A stretch of 64,000 nt of DNA from W11650 sp041844915 (GCA_041844915.1 JBGZBY010000110.1:1-64000), one strand, 5' to 3'; shown: positions 17,802 to 27,160, counted from the first letter of the stretch. Notes: generated from the letters alone by a model not told the origin. Numbers and translations are program-made.

Positions 17802-18113
17802 TTAACGAAGCTTTTCGGTTTTGCCGCGCAGCTCGTCCAGATCCGATACAAAAATCAGCACCTCCGCCACAATTTGATAAAGCTCCGGCGGAATATGATC
17901 TCCCAGTTCAATCCGGCTCAGTTCCTCCACCAATTCCTTATTTTCGACAATGGCTATTTTTTCCTGCTCGGCTACCTTTAAAATATTTTCCGCTACAATA
18001 CCAGCTCCCTTGGCAATAACAGTCGGCGCAACCTCCTTCGCATCATAGCGAATGGCGGCAGCTTTCTTAATTTTCGGCTTTTCCTCTCTGCGCTGATTTC
18101 TTTGTTCCCTCAT
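17802..18113 (-). CDS. FlhB C-terminal-like export switch fragment (YlqH/FlhX type)
   Basis: A 103-residue cytoplasmic protein equivalent to the C-terminal domain of FlhB/YscU, the substrate-specificity switch of flagellar type III export. AAIRYDAKEVAPTVIAKGAG aligns with the segment just after the FlhB autocleavage site, followed by IAENILKVAEQEKIAIVENKELVEELS and IPPELYQIVAEVLIFV. The NPTH cleavage motif and the membrane domain are absent, so it resembles the already-cleaved part. In Bacillus subtilis ylqH occupies the same place after rnhB and ylqG. A supporting role in hook-length or export control is inferred from the family. Confidence 0.88.
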   Translation of the reverse strand: MREQRNQRREEKPKIKKAAAIRYDAKEVAPTVIAKGAGIVAENILKVAEQEKIAIVENKELVEELSRIELGDHIPPELYQIVAEVLIFVSDLDELRGKTEKLR

Positions 18114-18265
18114 ATCGGCAATTCCCTTTCGCTTTGACCTGTCTTTTCGTTCCGCAGCGGTTTACTTACTTCTTTTTTGCAGCGCTTTCTTATAACGGGA
18201 AAAGGCGCTGGACTATTCCACGCCCTTCCTTGCAGCAGCCTGTCTGACCAAAGCCCCTTCCGCGG

Positions 18266-19918
18266 CTATGCTTTCATATCAAAGGAAAAACGAGATACCT
18301 TCTTTACCTCCTCGTTTGCCAAAAAGTCAGCAAAGCCATCGGTTTTATCCTTTTTCACAAAGGTTCGGATCGCCGTGATCTGGTAGTTTTTCTCCAGCAG
18401 ATTATTATGCAGCAAATATATTTTTTCTCGAATCCATTTTTCCTTAGCGACATCCTCCGCATAAAAATCAATTTGAACTCTTTGCTGCTCCTTTCGGATA
18501 AAGGTGTCCACATGTCCGAGGGTGGCAAACTCCAGCTGGAGCAATGCCGATATATCCTCTCCGGCAGCTTCTTTTCCCTTCTTTTTATTGTTTAATACAA
18601 ACAGCTCCCCATTTAACGCTTTGTCGCCCAGCAAAAACGGCAGCTGCACAAATCCGGCGTTTCCCTGAAATTTTTCCATAAAGCCAAGAGCCGATCGCGC
18701 CGACGTCGCGTCCTGAAGCGCTTCTCTCATCAATGTCGAAGGACTCTCTGCATTGCTTTTGAACTGGCTAAGCCTTTCAAACAACCTTTCCAAATGCTCG
18801 GTCGGCTCCGATTCCCTTCCATTTAAAAAAAATGTCCTCCGAAGTGCCGCCGCTCCAAGCCTTTCGCTCAATATCTGCTTTAATTCTGCCCGCAGCTCCT
18901 CCGGCAGACCCTTAGCCGCTTTTAAAAGCTCACTCGCGTCTTTAAAGTCACCTTGTAAAAACGATTGCTTAAGCGTATTTAAAAGCTCCGAAAGATTTTT
19001 GGAATTCTCCGGTATCAAGCCTTCCTCCCCACTAAAAGTAGCCAGGGCTGATAAAAACTTGTTTTCGGAGCTTGCCGGAGCCTCCGAATTCCTGCTGGCC
19101 GAAGCAATATTTCTTTGCCAATTTTCCAGCTCTTTAACTAATGTTTCTGCTTCTGCTTTTCCCAGTAGCTGGTTCAAAGGTCGTTCTGCTGCCCGTGCTT
19201 CGCCGCCGTCCTTTTCCGTATAAAGCATTTTTAGCTGCCGGAGCAGTTCCTCCGCTTCCGGCACGTCTTTTGTCAGCTGACTCAACAGTCTTTCTCCGCT
19301 TTGTCCAGCCGCCGCTTTCGCCAGCTTTCCGATCAATTCCTCTAACCGAGAGGTCAGCTGCTCCGAGGGAAGCTTGGTTTTTAGGAGCTCTCTCATGGCT
19401 TCATCATTTAATTCGATTCCATTTTTCAACAGCAGCACCATGCTTTTTATATCCACTTCCGGATACTTGCTCATCATCAGCTGCAAGGTCTTTAAATTTT
19501 CTTGAGACAGAGGAAGCTTAGCTCCCATCAGTTCAGCCACCATCGCTTTATTTTCCGGCGTCAGCTTTAAATGAAGCTGAGTCAGGATATCTTCCAGTCT
19601 TTTATTGCTCATTGCCGCCTGATCCAGAACCGATTTGAGCAGCAGCTTTTCCGGCGTGGCTTCTGCTACCACCAGCTGAACAAGCTCTCCCTTGACGAAC
19701 TCGAAATTTCCTTCCAGCTTGGCTTCTATCGCCTTGCCGTCGAGCTCCAGCACAATGCTCTTTTCTCCGGCAGACAGAACTCTGCCCTCAATAATATCCC
19801 CCTTTTGCAGCTCTTGAAAGGGCTTATCTGACGTAATTTTTCCGTTTTCCCCTGTTTGACTTTGGACTTGTAAATTTTGATAGGGCTGAATTCGGCTTGA
19901 ATTTTCTACTTGCAGCAC
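18266..19918 (-). CDS. FliK-like hook-length-control-related protein (YlqG type)
   Basis: The 550-residue protein lies between rnhB and the FlhB-like gene, the place held by ylqG in Bacillus. The N-terminal part (about 35-110) reads like a small beta domain (DIIEGRVLSAGEKSIVLELDGKAIEAKL). A long helical, Glu/Leu/Lys-rich middle follows (115-400). The C-terminal 130 residues (VQLPFLLGDKALNGELFVL..., LGHVDTFIRKEQQRVQIDFYAE) match the FliK C-terminal-like pattern of LP-x-x-x-x-GEL. Likely a cytoplasmic or exported partner of the flagellar export switch. No signal peptide. Confidence is in the family, not in a tested function. Confidence 0.78.
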   Translation of the reverse strand: MLQVENSSRIQPYQNLQVQSQTGENGKITSDKPFQELQKGDIIEGRVLSAGEKSIVLELDGKAIEAKLEGNFEFVKGELVQLVVAEATPEKLLLKSVLDQAAMSNKRLEDILTQLHLKLTPENKAMVAELMGAKLPLSQENLKTLQLMMSKYPEVDIKSMVLLLKNGIELNDEAMRELLKTKLPSEQLTSRLEELIGKLAKAAAGQSGERLLSQLTKDVPEAEELLRQLKMLYTEKDGGEARAAERPLNQLLGKAEAETLVKELENWQRNIASASRNSEAPASSENKFLSALATFSGEEGLIPENSKNLSELLNTLKQSFLQGDFKDASELLKAAKGLPEELRAELKQILSERLGAAALRRTFFLNGRESEPTEHLERLFERLSQFKSNAESPSTLMREALQDATSARSALGFMEKFQGNAGFVQLPFLLGDKALNGELFVLNNKKKGKEAAGEDISALLQLEFATLGHVDTFIRKEQQRVQIDFYAEDVAKEKWIREKIYLLHNNLLEKNYQITAIRTFVKKDKTDGFADFLANEEVKKVSRFSFDMKA

Positions 19919-20151
19919 GGGTTTCTCCTTTCTGCCGCTCCCTGTTTTTTCTGCTATTCTCGCAAAAGATATTTTCTAGGGGCTTAACCTTTTGAGCTTT
20001 TCCAAAGGCTTCCGAGAATATACGGTCTACATCAAACCATAAAAAAGCTTTTGCTACAGGGTAAAATGGCTCGGGCAGGATTAATTGTTTTGGGGCAGCG
20101 TCGGTTTATCATCATTTGGGAACATCGCCAGCTATTTTAGAGGAGTACCGA

Positions 20152-20937
20152 CTATCTCTCAAGGAATGCTTTGATAAAGCTGCGGCGATGAATTTCACAA
20201 GCGCCGAAACGGCGAATGGCCTCGGTATGCTCCGCTGTACCATAGCCCTTATTTTTGGCAAATTGATACTGCGGGTATATTTCATCATAGGCAATCATGA
20301 TATCATCTCTGACTACCTTTGCCACTATAGATGCAGCGGCAATGGAAATGCTTTTTTCATCGCCCTTGGTGATCGCTATCTGCTTTATCGGTATCTGCGG
20401 AATAATGACCGCGTCGTTGAGCAAAACATCCGGCGGCAGAGAAAGACTGAGCCATGCATTTGCCATCGCTTCATAGGTCGCCTGCAAAATATTGATCTCG
20501 TCAATCCTCTCATTGCTTGCCATGCCAACGGCACAGGCCAACGCTTTTTCTTTGATTTCCTCCGCCAGCTCTCGGCGCTTTTCATCGGACAGCTTTTTGG
20601 AATCGTTGAGATGCAGGATTTCCTTGGAAGGATCTAAAATGACAATCCCTGCTACAACCGGCCCTGCCAGCGGGCCTCTGCCGACCTCATCCACACCGGC
20701 AACAATTTCACCGGCATGCTTTTGCTCAAAGGCCGACATCGCCTTTAGTCGAATCCGCTCTGCCGCCAACGCTTCTTTATATTTTTCGGCTCTTTGGCGC
20801 AGCTGCTGAACCCCGATTCGCATATCCTTTTCATGCTTTTGCAAAAAAGCGTCAATCAAAGCCATAGAAAAGCCTTCCGCTTTATCCTGCGCCAGAGCCT
20901 CCTCCCATTGTTGCCTGATTTGCTTGATTCCTTCCAT
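20152..20937 (-). CDS. rnhB: Ribonuclease HII
   Basis: RNase HII cuts RNA in RNA-DNA hybrids, including single misinserted ribonucleotides. The catalytic core is clear: GVDEVGRGPLAGPVVA (Asp and Glu), LNDAVIIP, the Asp of the VRDDIMIAYDE region, and the family segment KGDEKSISIAAASIVAKV. An 80-residue helical N-terminal extension precedes the core, as in Bacillus RnhB. The ATG at 20937 is favoured by GGGAGG; an ATG five codons upstream is also possible. It leads the rnhB-ylqG-ylqH-yraN series, with a 230-base gap before the FliK-like gene. Confidence 0.95.
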   Translation of the reverse strand: MEGIKQIRQQWEEALAQDKAEGFSMALIDAFLQKHEKDMRIGVQQLRQRAEKYKEALAAERIRLKAMSAFEQKHAGEIVAGVDEVGRGPLAGPVVAGIVILDPSKEILHLNDSKKLSDEKRRELAEEIKEKALACAVGMASNERIDEINILQATYEAMANAWLSLSLPPDVLLNDAVIIPQIPIKQIAITKGDEKSISIAAASIVAKVVRDDIMIAYDEIYPQYQFAKNKGYGTAEHTEAIRRFGACEIHRRSFIKAFLER

Positions 20938-21032
20938 TTCCTTGCCTCCCATCCTTCTTCTCCGATGCCCTTCCTTCCGCTTCCGTGCCTTGGATAAGCG
21001 CTCTGCACTTTACCCTTTTCTACTCCTACCAG

Positions 21033-21497
21033 CTATCGCTTTTGCGAATTTAAGATATGGGCAAGCAGCGCCTCGCAGCCCTCCAGCACCTCCCGATAGG
21101 TCGTTTCAAAATCCCCTGTATACCATGGATCGGCAATATCTCGCGGATTTTCGCAAAGATCAAGCAGGCGAAACACCTTCGGACTCTCCTTTTTTTCAAA
21201 GATTCGCAGGATATTTTTAATATTTTCCTTCTCCATTCCAACGATATAATCGAATTTGTTAAGATCTCCCTTCTCCAAATGTCTGGCCCTCATTCCTTTG
21301 GTCGAGATCCCGACCTCGTTCAGCTTGTTCCTCGTGCCGTGATGAACAGGATTGCCAACCTCCCAAGAGGAGGTTCCCGCCGAGTCGATAACAAAACAGC
21401 TGGAAAGTCCTCTCTTTTCCACCATATCCCGAAATACCGCCTCCGCCATAGGCGAACGGCAAATATTCCCTAAACAAACGAATAATACCTTTATCAT
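21033..21497 (-). CDS. Low-molecular-weight protein-tyrosine phosphatase
   Basis: A 154-residue cytoplasmic phosphatase that removes phosphate from protein tyrosine (in some relatives arginine) through a cysteine phosphoenzyme. The P-loop CLGNICRS starts at Cys8 with Arg14, and the general-acid motif DPWYTGDF lies near residue 118. Length is typical. It starts 15 bases after the hflC stop, so it is probably part of the hflK-hflC transcript. No tyrosine kinase is seen nearby. Confidence 0.93.
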   Translation of the reverse strand: MIKVLFVCLGNICRSPMAEAVFRDMVEKRGLSSCFVIDSAGTSSWEVGNPVHHGTRNKLNEVGISTKGMRARHLEKGDLNKFDYIVGMEKENIKNILRIFEKKESPKVFRLLDLCENPRDIADPWYTGDFETTYREVLEGCEALLAHILNSQKR

Positions 21498-21512
21498 ACC
21501 GCCAGTTCCTCT

Positions 21513-22454
21513 TTAATTGCTTTGATATCCATCAACATATTTTAGTATCTCATTTTTTTCATCCAAAAAGATGGTGGTTCCCGATATTTCTTTGTAAAGA
21601 TCCATCCGTTTGATAAAGCGATAAAATTCCAAGTCCTTATTCAGGGAATCTTGATAAATCTTCAGCGCCTCCGCGTCAGCCTCAGCTCGAATCTTTGCCG
21701 CCTCCTGCATGGCCTTGGCTACGATCTCGGCATATTCTCTGTCCGCCGCTGCCTGCGCCTGCATATACTCAGAATCTCCCTCCGCCGTCAGCTTTTCCGA
21801 CTCCTTTTCAATTTCCTTGCTCATTTTCTGCTCTATCGTCGCCACATTGTTGGCTGGAAAGGTTTTGCGATTCACTCCGATGTCAGAAATAAATATACCA
21901 AAATCAACTACCAGCTGTTCATTCAAAAGCACGAGCTTTCCATTTAATAAATTTTCCACAGTTTCCTTATAAAAAAACTCATTAAACGACAATTGATTGG
22001 CTGTATTGATTACCGTCTTGTAAACATATTCGTCCATTCGATTATACGCCAGATTAAAGTTGCCGCCGACAGCGATCGTAAAGCTAATCGGATCCGCCAC
22101 CTTATACTGGGCATAGGTCTGAATTTGAATTCGCCGGTTGTCGAGAGTATTGATCAATTCCTCATTGGAAAGATAGGTCATATACTTGGAACTGTATTTT
22201 TTTACATTTTGTATAAATGGAATTTTAAAATGCAGTCCTTTTTGTGTCAATATTGCAATATCTCGATATCCATTTTTCACCAGGTTGGCATTGACCTTTT
22301 CCAGATCCTCCTGATTGACAATCGCACTGGTCAGCTTTCCAAAGGTTTCCAGCACTGCCACCTCGTCCTCATATACAATATAGCAGGAGGAATTCAACAA
22401 AAAAACTGCCAGTATCAACAATACACCTATCACTACACCGCCTGCTTTTTTCAT
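21513..22454 (-). CDS. hflC: HflC, SPFH-domain membrane protein
   Basis: HflC and HflK form a large membrane cage around the FtsH protease and influence its substrates. This 313-residue protein has one N-terminal membrane helix (about 5-24) followed by an SPFH/band-7 domain (GLHFKIPFIQNVKKYSSKYMTY) and a long helical segment rich in Ala, Glu and Lys (AQAAADREYAEIVAKAMQEAAKIRAEADAEALKIY). Its ATG shares a base with the hflK stop codon, so translation is coupled. FtsH itself is not in the window. Confidence 0.93.
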   Translation of the reverse strand: MKKAGGVVIGVLLILAVFLLNSSCYIVYEDEVAVLETFGKLTSAIVNQEDLEKVNANLVKNGYRDIAILTQKGLHFKIPFIQNVKKYSSKYMTYLSNEELINTLDNRRIQIQTYAQYKVADPISFTIAVGGNFNLAYNRMDEYVYKTVINTANQLSFNEFFYKETVENLLNGKLVLLNEQLVVDFGIFISDIGVNRKTFPANNVATIEQKMSKEIEKESEKLTAEGDSEYMQAQAAADREYAEIVAKAMQEAAKIRAEADAEALKIYQDSLNKDLEFYRFIKRMDLYKEISGTTIFLDEKNEILKYVDGYQSN

Positions 22455-23521
22455 TATTGTCCACCTCCTAAAATGACGTCGTTTTTCACCGCATTTTCGC
22501 TGAAATTATAAAATTTATGAATATTTTCATCGTCAGAGGAGGAAATAACCACCTGATTGTTTTGGAAAAAGCTGGTCATGGCTTCAATATAGTATCTTTC
22601 CCTGACAATGTCCGGATTTTGCAGGTACTCGGCATACAGCGCGTTAAACTGCGCTACGCCGGCATTGGCTTCGGCTATCACTTGAGCTTTGTAGGCATTG
22701 GCATCCTCGATTAAGCGTCTGGCTTCGGCTTCGGCTTTTGGAATAATGGTATTATAGTATTTTTCCGCATCCTCTTTTTTACCATTTTTGTATTGATTGG
22801 CATTTTCCTTCTGCTGATAAGCCTCTTCCACACTCGGCAGGAACTGTACGTTTTGCGTGCCAACCAGTACGATTTCTATACCAATTTCATAATCGTCAAT
22901 CTTCTTTTGCAGGCGCGGCTTAATCGACTCGTCAATCAGCTCCTTCTGCGTCTTGGCTTCGTCCAAAGTAAAAGATTGCAGGCTGGTTCTGACAATATCC
23001 TCCAATGCCAAATTTAAGGTTCCCGTCACATCATCAACCTTGTAGAGGAAATTCACCGGATCCTTGATCCGATATTGAATAATCAGCTCAATCAAAGCAA
23101 TAGAGGCATTGTTGTTTGCCCCGTCTACGATTACCTTTGCCTCCGCATCCTGATCTTCATAAGAGGCTATTGACTGGTATTCGTTTTTATCCCTAGTCCG
23201 AAAGCCATATTCCATATTATAGATTGTACGCACGTCAACCTTAGTCACCGTATCAATAAAGGGCAGCTTAAAATTGACTCCCGGCTTCGTCACCACCTCC
23301 TGAAGCTGACCAAAGCGCAGCACAACGCCATTTTCCTTATTCTCTAAAATAAAAAATGCATTTAATCCAAGCACAACCAATACCAAGGGAATCAGCACCA
23401 AGGACAAAATCCGCCGAACGCCCTTTTTCATTTTTTCAAAGTCAACGTCAATTGTTGGGGGCTTTGGAGATTTGGGAGAATTGGTGTTTTCAAAATCCCT
23501 TTCATTATTGTTTCCTGACAT
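22454..23521 (-). CDS. hflK: HflK, SPFH-domain membrane protein
   Basis: The 355-residue partner of HflC. A polar N-terminal stretch is followed by one membrane helix (about 38-58), the SPFH domain (GVNFKLPFIDTVTKVDVRTIY) and a helical Ala/Glu-rich region (IIPKAEAEARRLIEDANAYKAQVIAEANAG) typical of HflK. It lacks the Gly-rich N-terminus of proteobacterial HflK. AGGAGG precedes the ATG. It is the first gene of hflK-hflC-phosphatase and lies 180 bases downstream of the predicted 6S RNA. Confidence 0.93.
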   Translation of the reverse strand: MSGNNNERDFENTNSPKSPKPPTIDVDFEKMKKGVRRILSLVLIPLVLVVLGLNAFFILENKENGVVLRFGQLQEVVTKPGVNFKLPFIDTVTKVDVRTIYNMEYGFRTRDKNEYQSIASYEDQDAEAKVIVDGANNNASIALIELIIQYRIKDPVNFLYKVDDVTGTLNLALEDIVRTSLQSFTLDEAKTQKELIDESIKPRLQKKIDDYEIGIEIVLVGTQNVQFLPSVEEAYQQKENANQYKNGKKEDAEKYYNTIIPKAEAEARRLIEDANAYKAQVIAEANAGVAQFNALYAEYLQNPDIVRERYYIEAMTSFFQNNQVVISSSDDENIHKFYNFSENAVKNDVILGGGQ

Positions 23522-23658
23522 TTCATTCCTCCTATTGTCATTTAGGGATATTCCCCGAAGCTTGCTTCGCTTTCTTCCGCCGATTTCGCCCTTCCTCTCC
23601 GAAAGGAGTGCTTGAAAAATCCACCAGACTGCACAGCACAGCTGTTTTCATTCTTCGG

Positions 23659-23700
23659 AAAAAAGAGGCTTAGACCAATCGCTTGGTATACGCCTCTTTT
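23659..23700 (-). terminator. Terminator of the 6S RNA gene
   Basis: On the minus strand AAAAGAGGC (ending 23692) pairs with GCCTCTTTT (ending 23661), with an inner ACCAA/TTGGT helix, and the right arm runs on as TTTTTT to 23659. It ends transcripts before hflK. Confidence 0.8.
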
Positions 23701-23872
23701 ATATCCAAAATGCCGTTCTCAAATTTTGACCCCAGTATGTAACCGGGTGGGTACTCGCATTATAACTTCTGTCTACCAAATCCATGTGAGGTTCCACATC
23801 CGTTATAAGATATAAAGTTCCCATATATAATGTGTTGGTTCAAAATAATGAGCCCTCGAACATCTCAGAATG
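23701..23872 (-). ncRNA. ssrS: 6S RNA (SsrS)
   Basis: 6S RNA binds and sequesters housekeeping RNA polymerase by mimicking an open promoter. The 5' end contains TTCTGAGATGTTCG, the same bases as the start of E. coli 6S RNA (CTGAGATGTTCG), and the 3' end contains ACGGCATTTTGGAT where E. coli has GCGGCATCTCGGAGAT. The two ends pair: CUGAGAUGUU with GGCAUUUUGG over ten pairs including G-U. A second helix pairs CTCATTATTTTGA with TCAAAATTTGAG, and TTATAAC pairs with GTTATAA further in, giving a long rod with internal bulges. There is a clear promoter at one end and a terminator at the other, and no ORF. Length of about 172 bases fits. Exact ends are estimates. Confidence 0.82.
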
Positions 23873-23879
23873 TAATTTT

Positions 23880-23907
23880 ATTATAAGCTATTTTTCAAAA
23901 AAATCAA
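23880..23907 (-). promoter_or_regulatory. Promoter of 6S RNA
   Basis: TTGATT (23902-23907), a 16-base spacer and TATAAT (23880-23885) on the minus strand, about 8 bases before the start of the conserved RNA. Confidence 0.7.
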
Positions 23908-23939
23908 GCCATTTTTTTGTTTTTTTGCTGAAAGACTCT

Positions 23940-24755
23940 TTAATTCTCATCTTCAATCCGCTGTAGCCATTCCCGAACCAGCGCCGCAAACAGCTCCGGC
24001 CGGTCGATCTGAAGCGCATGGCCTGCCATATCCAGCGCGGCAAAGGTCGCCGACGGATAGCTTTCTACCAGTGCCCATACATCCTGATAGCCGGTAATAT
24101 GATCCTGCCGCCCGACAATAAAAGCGGCGGGCTTGTTATAAACGCCGATCCTTTTCTCCAAATCAAAGGAAAAGCTGTAGCTTTTCAAAAGCCTTCCCAC
24201 AAATTCCGTATTTGCCCTTTCCCTGCCGCTTAACAGCTCTGCCTTCATTTTTTCATAATTTTCCGAATTGATTCGTACTAAGCCCTGCATCATGTCATGC
24301 TGCTCTTCCGGACTTAAGGTTTGGAAAAAGCTCTGATCAATTTTCTTTTTTTTGTTTTCTGGCAGGGTTCTTTTCTCATAGGTCGGAATCACCACCGGAC
24401 AGAGCAACAAAAGTCCAGCCGTTCTCTCCGGAAATGCCGACAAGATACCTCTTGCCAAGTAGCCGCCATAGGATTGCCCGGCAACCAAAAAATCTCCCTT
24501 TATTACTTCCTCTGCAAATGCCGTCAGCACCTCCAAAACGCCGTCAGCTGTAGCAAAATCCAACGCAGCCGAGGATCCTCCCATCCCCGGCAGATCAATA
24601 TAAATCCGCTTATATCCTCCTTTTTCTTTAAAAACAGGCTCCATGCAGCCCTTCATCAGCTGCATATCCGCTCCCAAGCCATGCAACATCAAGATCGGCG
24701 TCCCTTCCCCCAACATTTCATAATAAAAAGGCTCATTTTTAAATTGAAAGATCAT
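23940..24755 (-). CDS. Alpha/beta-fold hydrolase
   Basis: A 271-residue alpha/beta hydrolase. The oxyanion segment LMLHGLGADM (about 22-31), nucleophile elbow GQSYGG (Ser in the middle), a late Asp in VGRQDHITG and the His in DMAGHALQID give a complete Ser-Asp-His triad. The sequence resembles the esterase/haloalkane-like group that includes many uncharacterised Firmicute proteins; substrate unknown. The ATG at 24755 has GAGAGG upstream; an in-frame TTG at 24791 is less likely. No signal peptide. It is followed by the 6S RNA promoter only about 30 bases past its stop. Confidence 0.83.
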   Translation of the reverse strand: MIFQFKNEPFYYEMLGEGTPILMLHGLGADMQLMKGCMEPVFKEKGGYKRIYIDLPGMGGSSAALDFATADGVLEVLTAFAEEVIKGDFLVAGQSYGGYLARGILSAFPERTAGLLLLCPVVIPTYEKRTLPENKKKKIDQSFFQTLSPEEQHDMMQGLVRINSENYEKMKAELLSGRERANTEFVGRLLKSYSFSFDLEKRIGVYNKPAAFIVGRQDHITGYQDVWALVESYPSATFAALDMAGHALQIDRPELFAALVREWLQRIEDEN

Positions 24756-24927
24756 TTTTTCCCTCTCTTCTTTTTTATGCAGATTCAGCAAAGCTTCTTG
24801 ATTTTAAACACTTTGCCAAGCGGTTTATCATTCCATCTATCGTTTAGGACATCCTGCTTCTGAAATAGTTTATGCCGTCGCCCTTTATCGGCTCTTTACC
24901 CTGTTTTCACCGCTCTCCAGCGCCGGC

Positions 24928-25713
24928 TCAAGGCTCTAGTTCTCTCATCCACCTTCTTCCGCCCTGAAAAATCGCAACCTCGGAAACGCCTTTTTTTAAA
25001 AGCATACAAATCGCCTTCTCAAACTCAAACTGATAGCCCTTTACCTGATGTGCATCCGAGCCAATGGAAAAAAGCCGGCCGCCTGCCGCTAAATACAGCT
25101 CCGTAAAATAATCGTAGAGCTTCGCGTTCCCATAGGCGTACATGCTTCTGGTATTTATCTCAATCGCCATTTCCTTCTGAATCGTCAGGTCAATTACCTT
25201 TTTCAGATATTTTTCTCCATAGCGCTCCAAGTCCTTCACCGTCGCCTTCGCCAACCGAATCCCATAGTCGAAATGCGTTAAAACCTCAGCCTCCACCGGA
25301 CTTTCCAGAGCCTCCGTCAAGCAGCTATAATATTCCTCGATTCTGGCCCTTATATTTCCGTCATAAAATTTCTCCTGCATAAAGTCCTTACCCTCGGCAT
25401 TATGCACCGACAACAGCCTGACATCGTAGCTCTTGCCTTCCAGATATTGCCGTATCCTGCTCTCTGCCGACCGCGCATAGCCGATTTCAATGCCGGAAAA
25501 GACCCTTTCTCCATGCCTTGCATTGAGCTGCTTTATTTTATTTTTGTATCCGTCATAGTCAGGAATATCATCTCGGTAACCGGAAGCAGGATTTTCAAAG
25601 TCCAAATGCTCCGTCGTTACGATAGGATTTTCCGTTATTTTTAAATATTCCTCTATCGGCTCCACCGAATCAAAGGAAAATTCCGAATGCATATGCTGAT
25701 CATAGGCCAACAT
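24928..25713 (-). CDS. PHP-domain phosphoesterase, HisK-type histidinol-phosphatase-like
   Basis: The 261-residue protein has the PHP-domain metal motifs: DQHMHSEFSFD at the start, TTEHLDF, GIEIGY, SVHNAEGKDF, THFDYGIR and the final GSDAHQV. These supply the trinuclear metal site that hydrolyses phosphate monoesters, as in HisK-type histidinol phosphatase. No other histidine genes are near, so histidine synthesis is possible but not supported by context. AGGAGG precedes the ATG. It is 73 bases downstream of the MATE gene and may share its transcript. Confidence 0.83.
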   Translation of the reverse strand: MLAYDQHMHSEFSFDSVEPIEEYLKITENPIVTTEHLDFENPASGYRDDIPDYDGYKNKIKQLNARHGERVFSGIEIGYARSAESRIRQYLEGKSYDVRLLSVHNAEGKDFMQEKFYDGNIRARIEEYYSCLTEALESPVEAEVLTHFDYGIRLAKATVKDLERYGEKYLKKVIDLTIQKEMAIEINTRSMYAYGNAKLYDYFTELYLAAGGRLFSIGSDAHQVKGYQFEFEKAICMLLKKGVSEVAIFQGGRRWMRELEP

Positions 25714-25786
25714 TTTTCATTTCCTCCTCTAGCCATCGCTTGCTTTCAAGACGCATTGCCTTGCACAAAATCCCAAAAGTCGTTCC

Positions 25787-27160
25787 TTACGCCGACACCG
25801 CCTTAAACCGGTCTTCCCTAGGCAGCTTTTTCCGAACAAGGACAAAGCAAAGCAAATGCGCGATCGCCGTGACACCCCATGATACGGGATAAGCCAAAAA
25901 CAAACTCTCCAGCGTGCCACTCCATGCAAAAACAGTAACAATCCATAGTATCCGCAGGCCGCAGGCGCCGATGGCCGAAACAATCATCGGCATTACCGAA
26001 TAGCCAAGACCCCGCAAGGAACCAACCACCGCTTCCATTATGCCACAGAAAAAATATACGCTCAAAACAATTCGCATTCTCGTCATTCCATAATTAATAA
26101 CCTCCGGATCTGATGAGAAAAAGCCCAGCAAATCCCTGCCGAAGAAAATAATCGTATTTCCCATAATCAACCCGATGGCTATGACCAGAAGCACGCTGCT
26201 GCTCAATATTTTATTGATTCTCGAATATTTTCCAGCTCCCAAATTTTGACTGGTAAAGGTAATTGTCGCCTGAGAGAATGCATTCATTGACACATAAACA
26301 AAACCTTCTAAATTAGCAGAAATAGTACTTCCGCCCATTACCATCGAACCAAAGGAATTAATCGAGGATTGAATTACCACATTCGACAAGGAGAAAACCA
26401 CTCCCTGAAGCCCCGCTGGTAAGCCGATCTTAATAATTTTAATCAGCTTATCTCGGTTCATTTTCAGTTTATTAAAATACAGACGAATACAGCTGTCCAC
26501 CGTCAGCAGGCGGCGCAACATCAAATAGCAAGATACGCACTGCGACAGTATCGTCGCCAAGGCAACTCCAGCTACGCTCATATGAAAGAACACAACAAAG
26601 ACAATATTCAAAACGACGTTGAGAAAGCCCGCAACCGCTAGGTAGTATAAAGGTCTTTTGGTATCGCCGACCGCCCTTAAAATAGCGCTGCCGAAGTTAT
26701 AAAATAGCATGACCGGCATCCCCAAAAAATAAATACGAAGATAAAGCGCCGAAAGCTGAATAACATCATCCGGCGTTCCCATAATTCTAAGCAAAGGCGT
26801 GGCAAATATCAATCCAATGCACATCAGAAGGATTCCGCTGATCAGGCTAAGCAGCACCGAAGTATGTACAATTTTGCTGACATCCTCCTTTCTGCCGGCA
26901 CCAAAATTGGTCGATACCTGAACACTGGTTCCAACAGACAAGCCCATAAACACATTGGTCAAGAGATTGACTAGCGCTCCGTTTGAGCCTACCGCTGCCA
27001 GCGCCAGTCTTCCGGCCCATTTGCCGACAACCATGACATCCGCCGCATTAAAGAAAAGCTGCAAAATCCCCGATAGGATTAAAGGCAGAGAAAACATCAA
27101 TATTTTCCCTGCCAGTGGCCCATTTAACATATCAATTTCTTTTTCCTTCGTTTTTTTCAT
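25787..27160 (-). CDS. MATE family multidrug/cation antiporter
   Basis: A 457-residue integral membrane protein with about twelve hydrophobic segments, of the MATE (MOP) family, which exports drugs or metabolites in exchange for H+ or Na+. The opening DMLNGPLAGKILMFSLPLILSGILQLFFNAADVMVVGKW is the usual first-helix sequence, and a second copy of the fold begins near residue 240 (IIKIGLPAGLQGVVFSLSNVV). The ATG at 27160 gives the normal family start MKKTKEKEID; an ATG seven codons upstream is possible. Substrate not predictable. Confidence 0.93.
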   Translation of the reverse strand: MKKTKEKEIDMLNGPLAGKILMFSLPLILSGILQLFFNAADVMVVGKWAGRLALAAVGSNGALVNLLTNVFMGLSVGTSVQVSTNFGAGRKEDVSKIVHTSVLLSLISGILLMCIGLIFATPLLRIMGTPDDVIQLSALYLRIYFLGMPVMLFYNFGSAILRAVGDTKRPLYYLAVAGFLNVVLNIVFVVFFHMSVAGVALATILSQCVSCYLMLRRLLTVDSCIRLYFNKLKMNRDKLIKIIKIGLPAGLQGVVFSLSNVVIQSSINSFGSMVMGGSTISANLEGFVYVSMNAFSQATITFTSQNLGAGKYSRINKILSSSVLLVIAIGLIMGNTIIFFGRDLLGFFSSDPEVINYGMTRMRIVLSVYFFCGIMEAVVGSLRGLGYSVMPMIVSAIGACGLRILWIVTVFAWSGTLESLFLAYPVSWGVTAIAHLLCFVLVRKKLPREDRFKAVSA

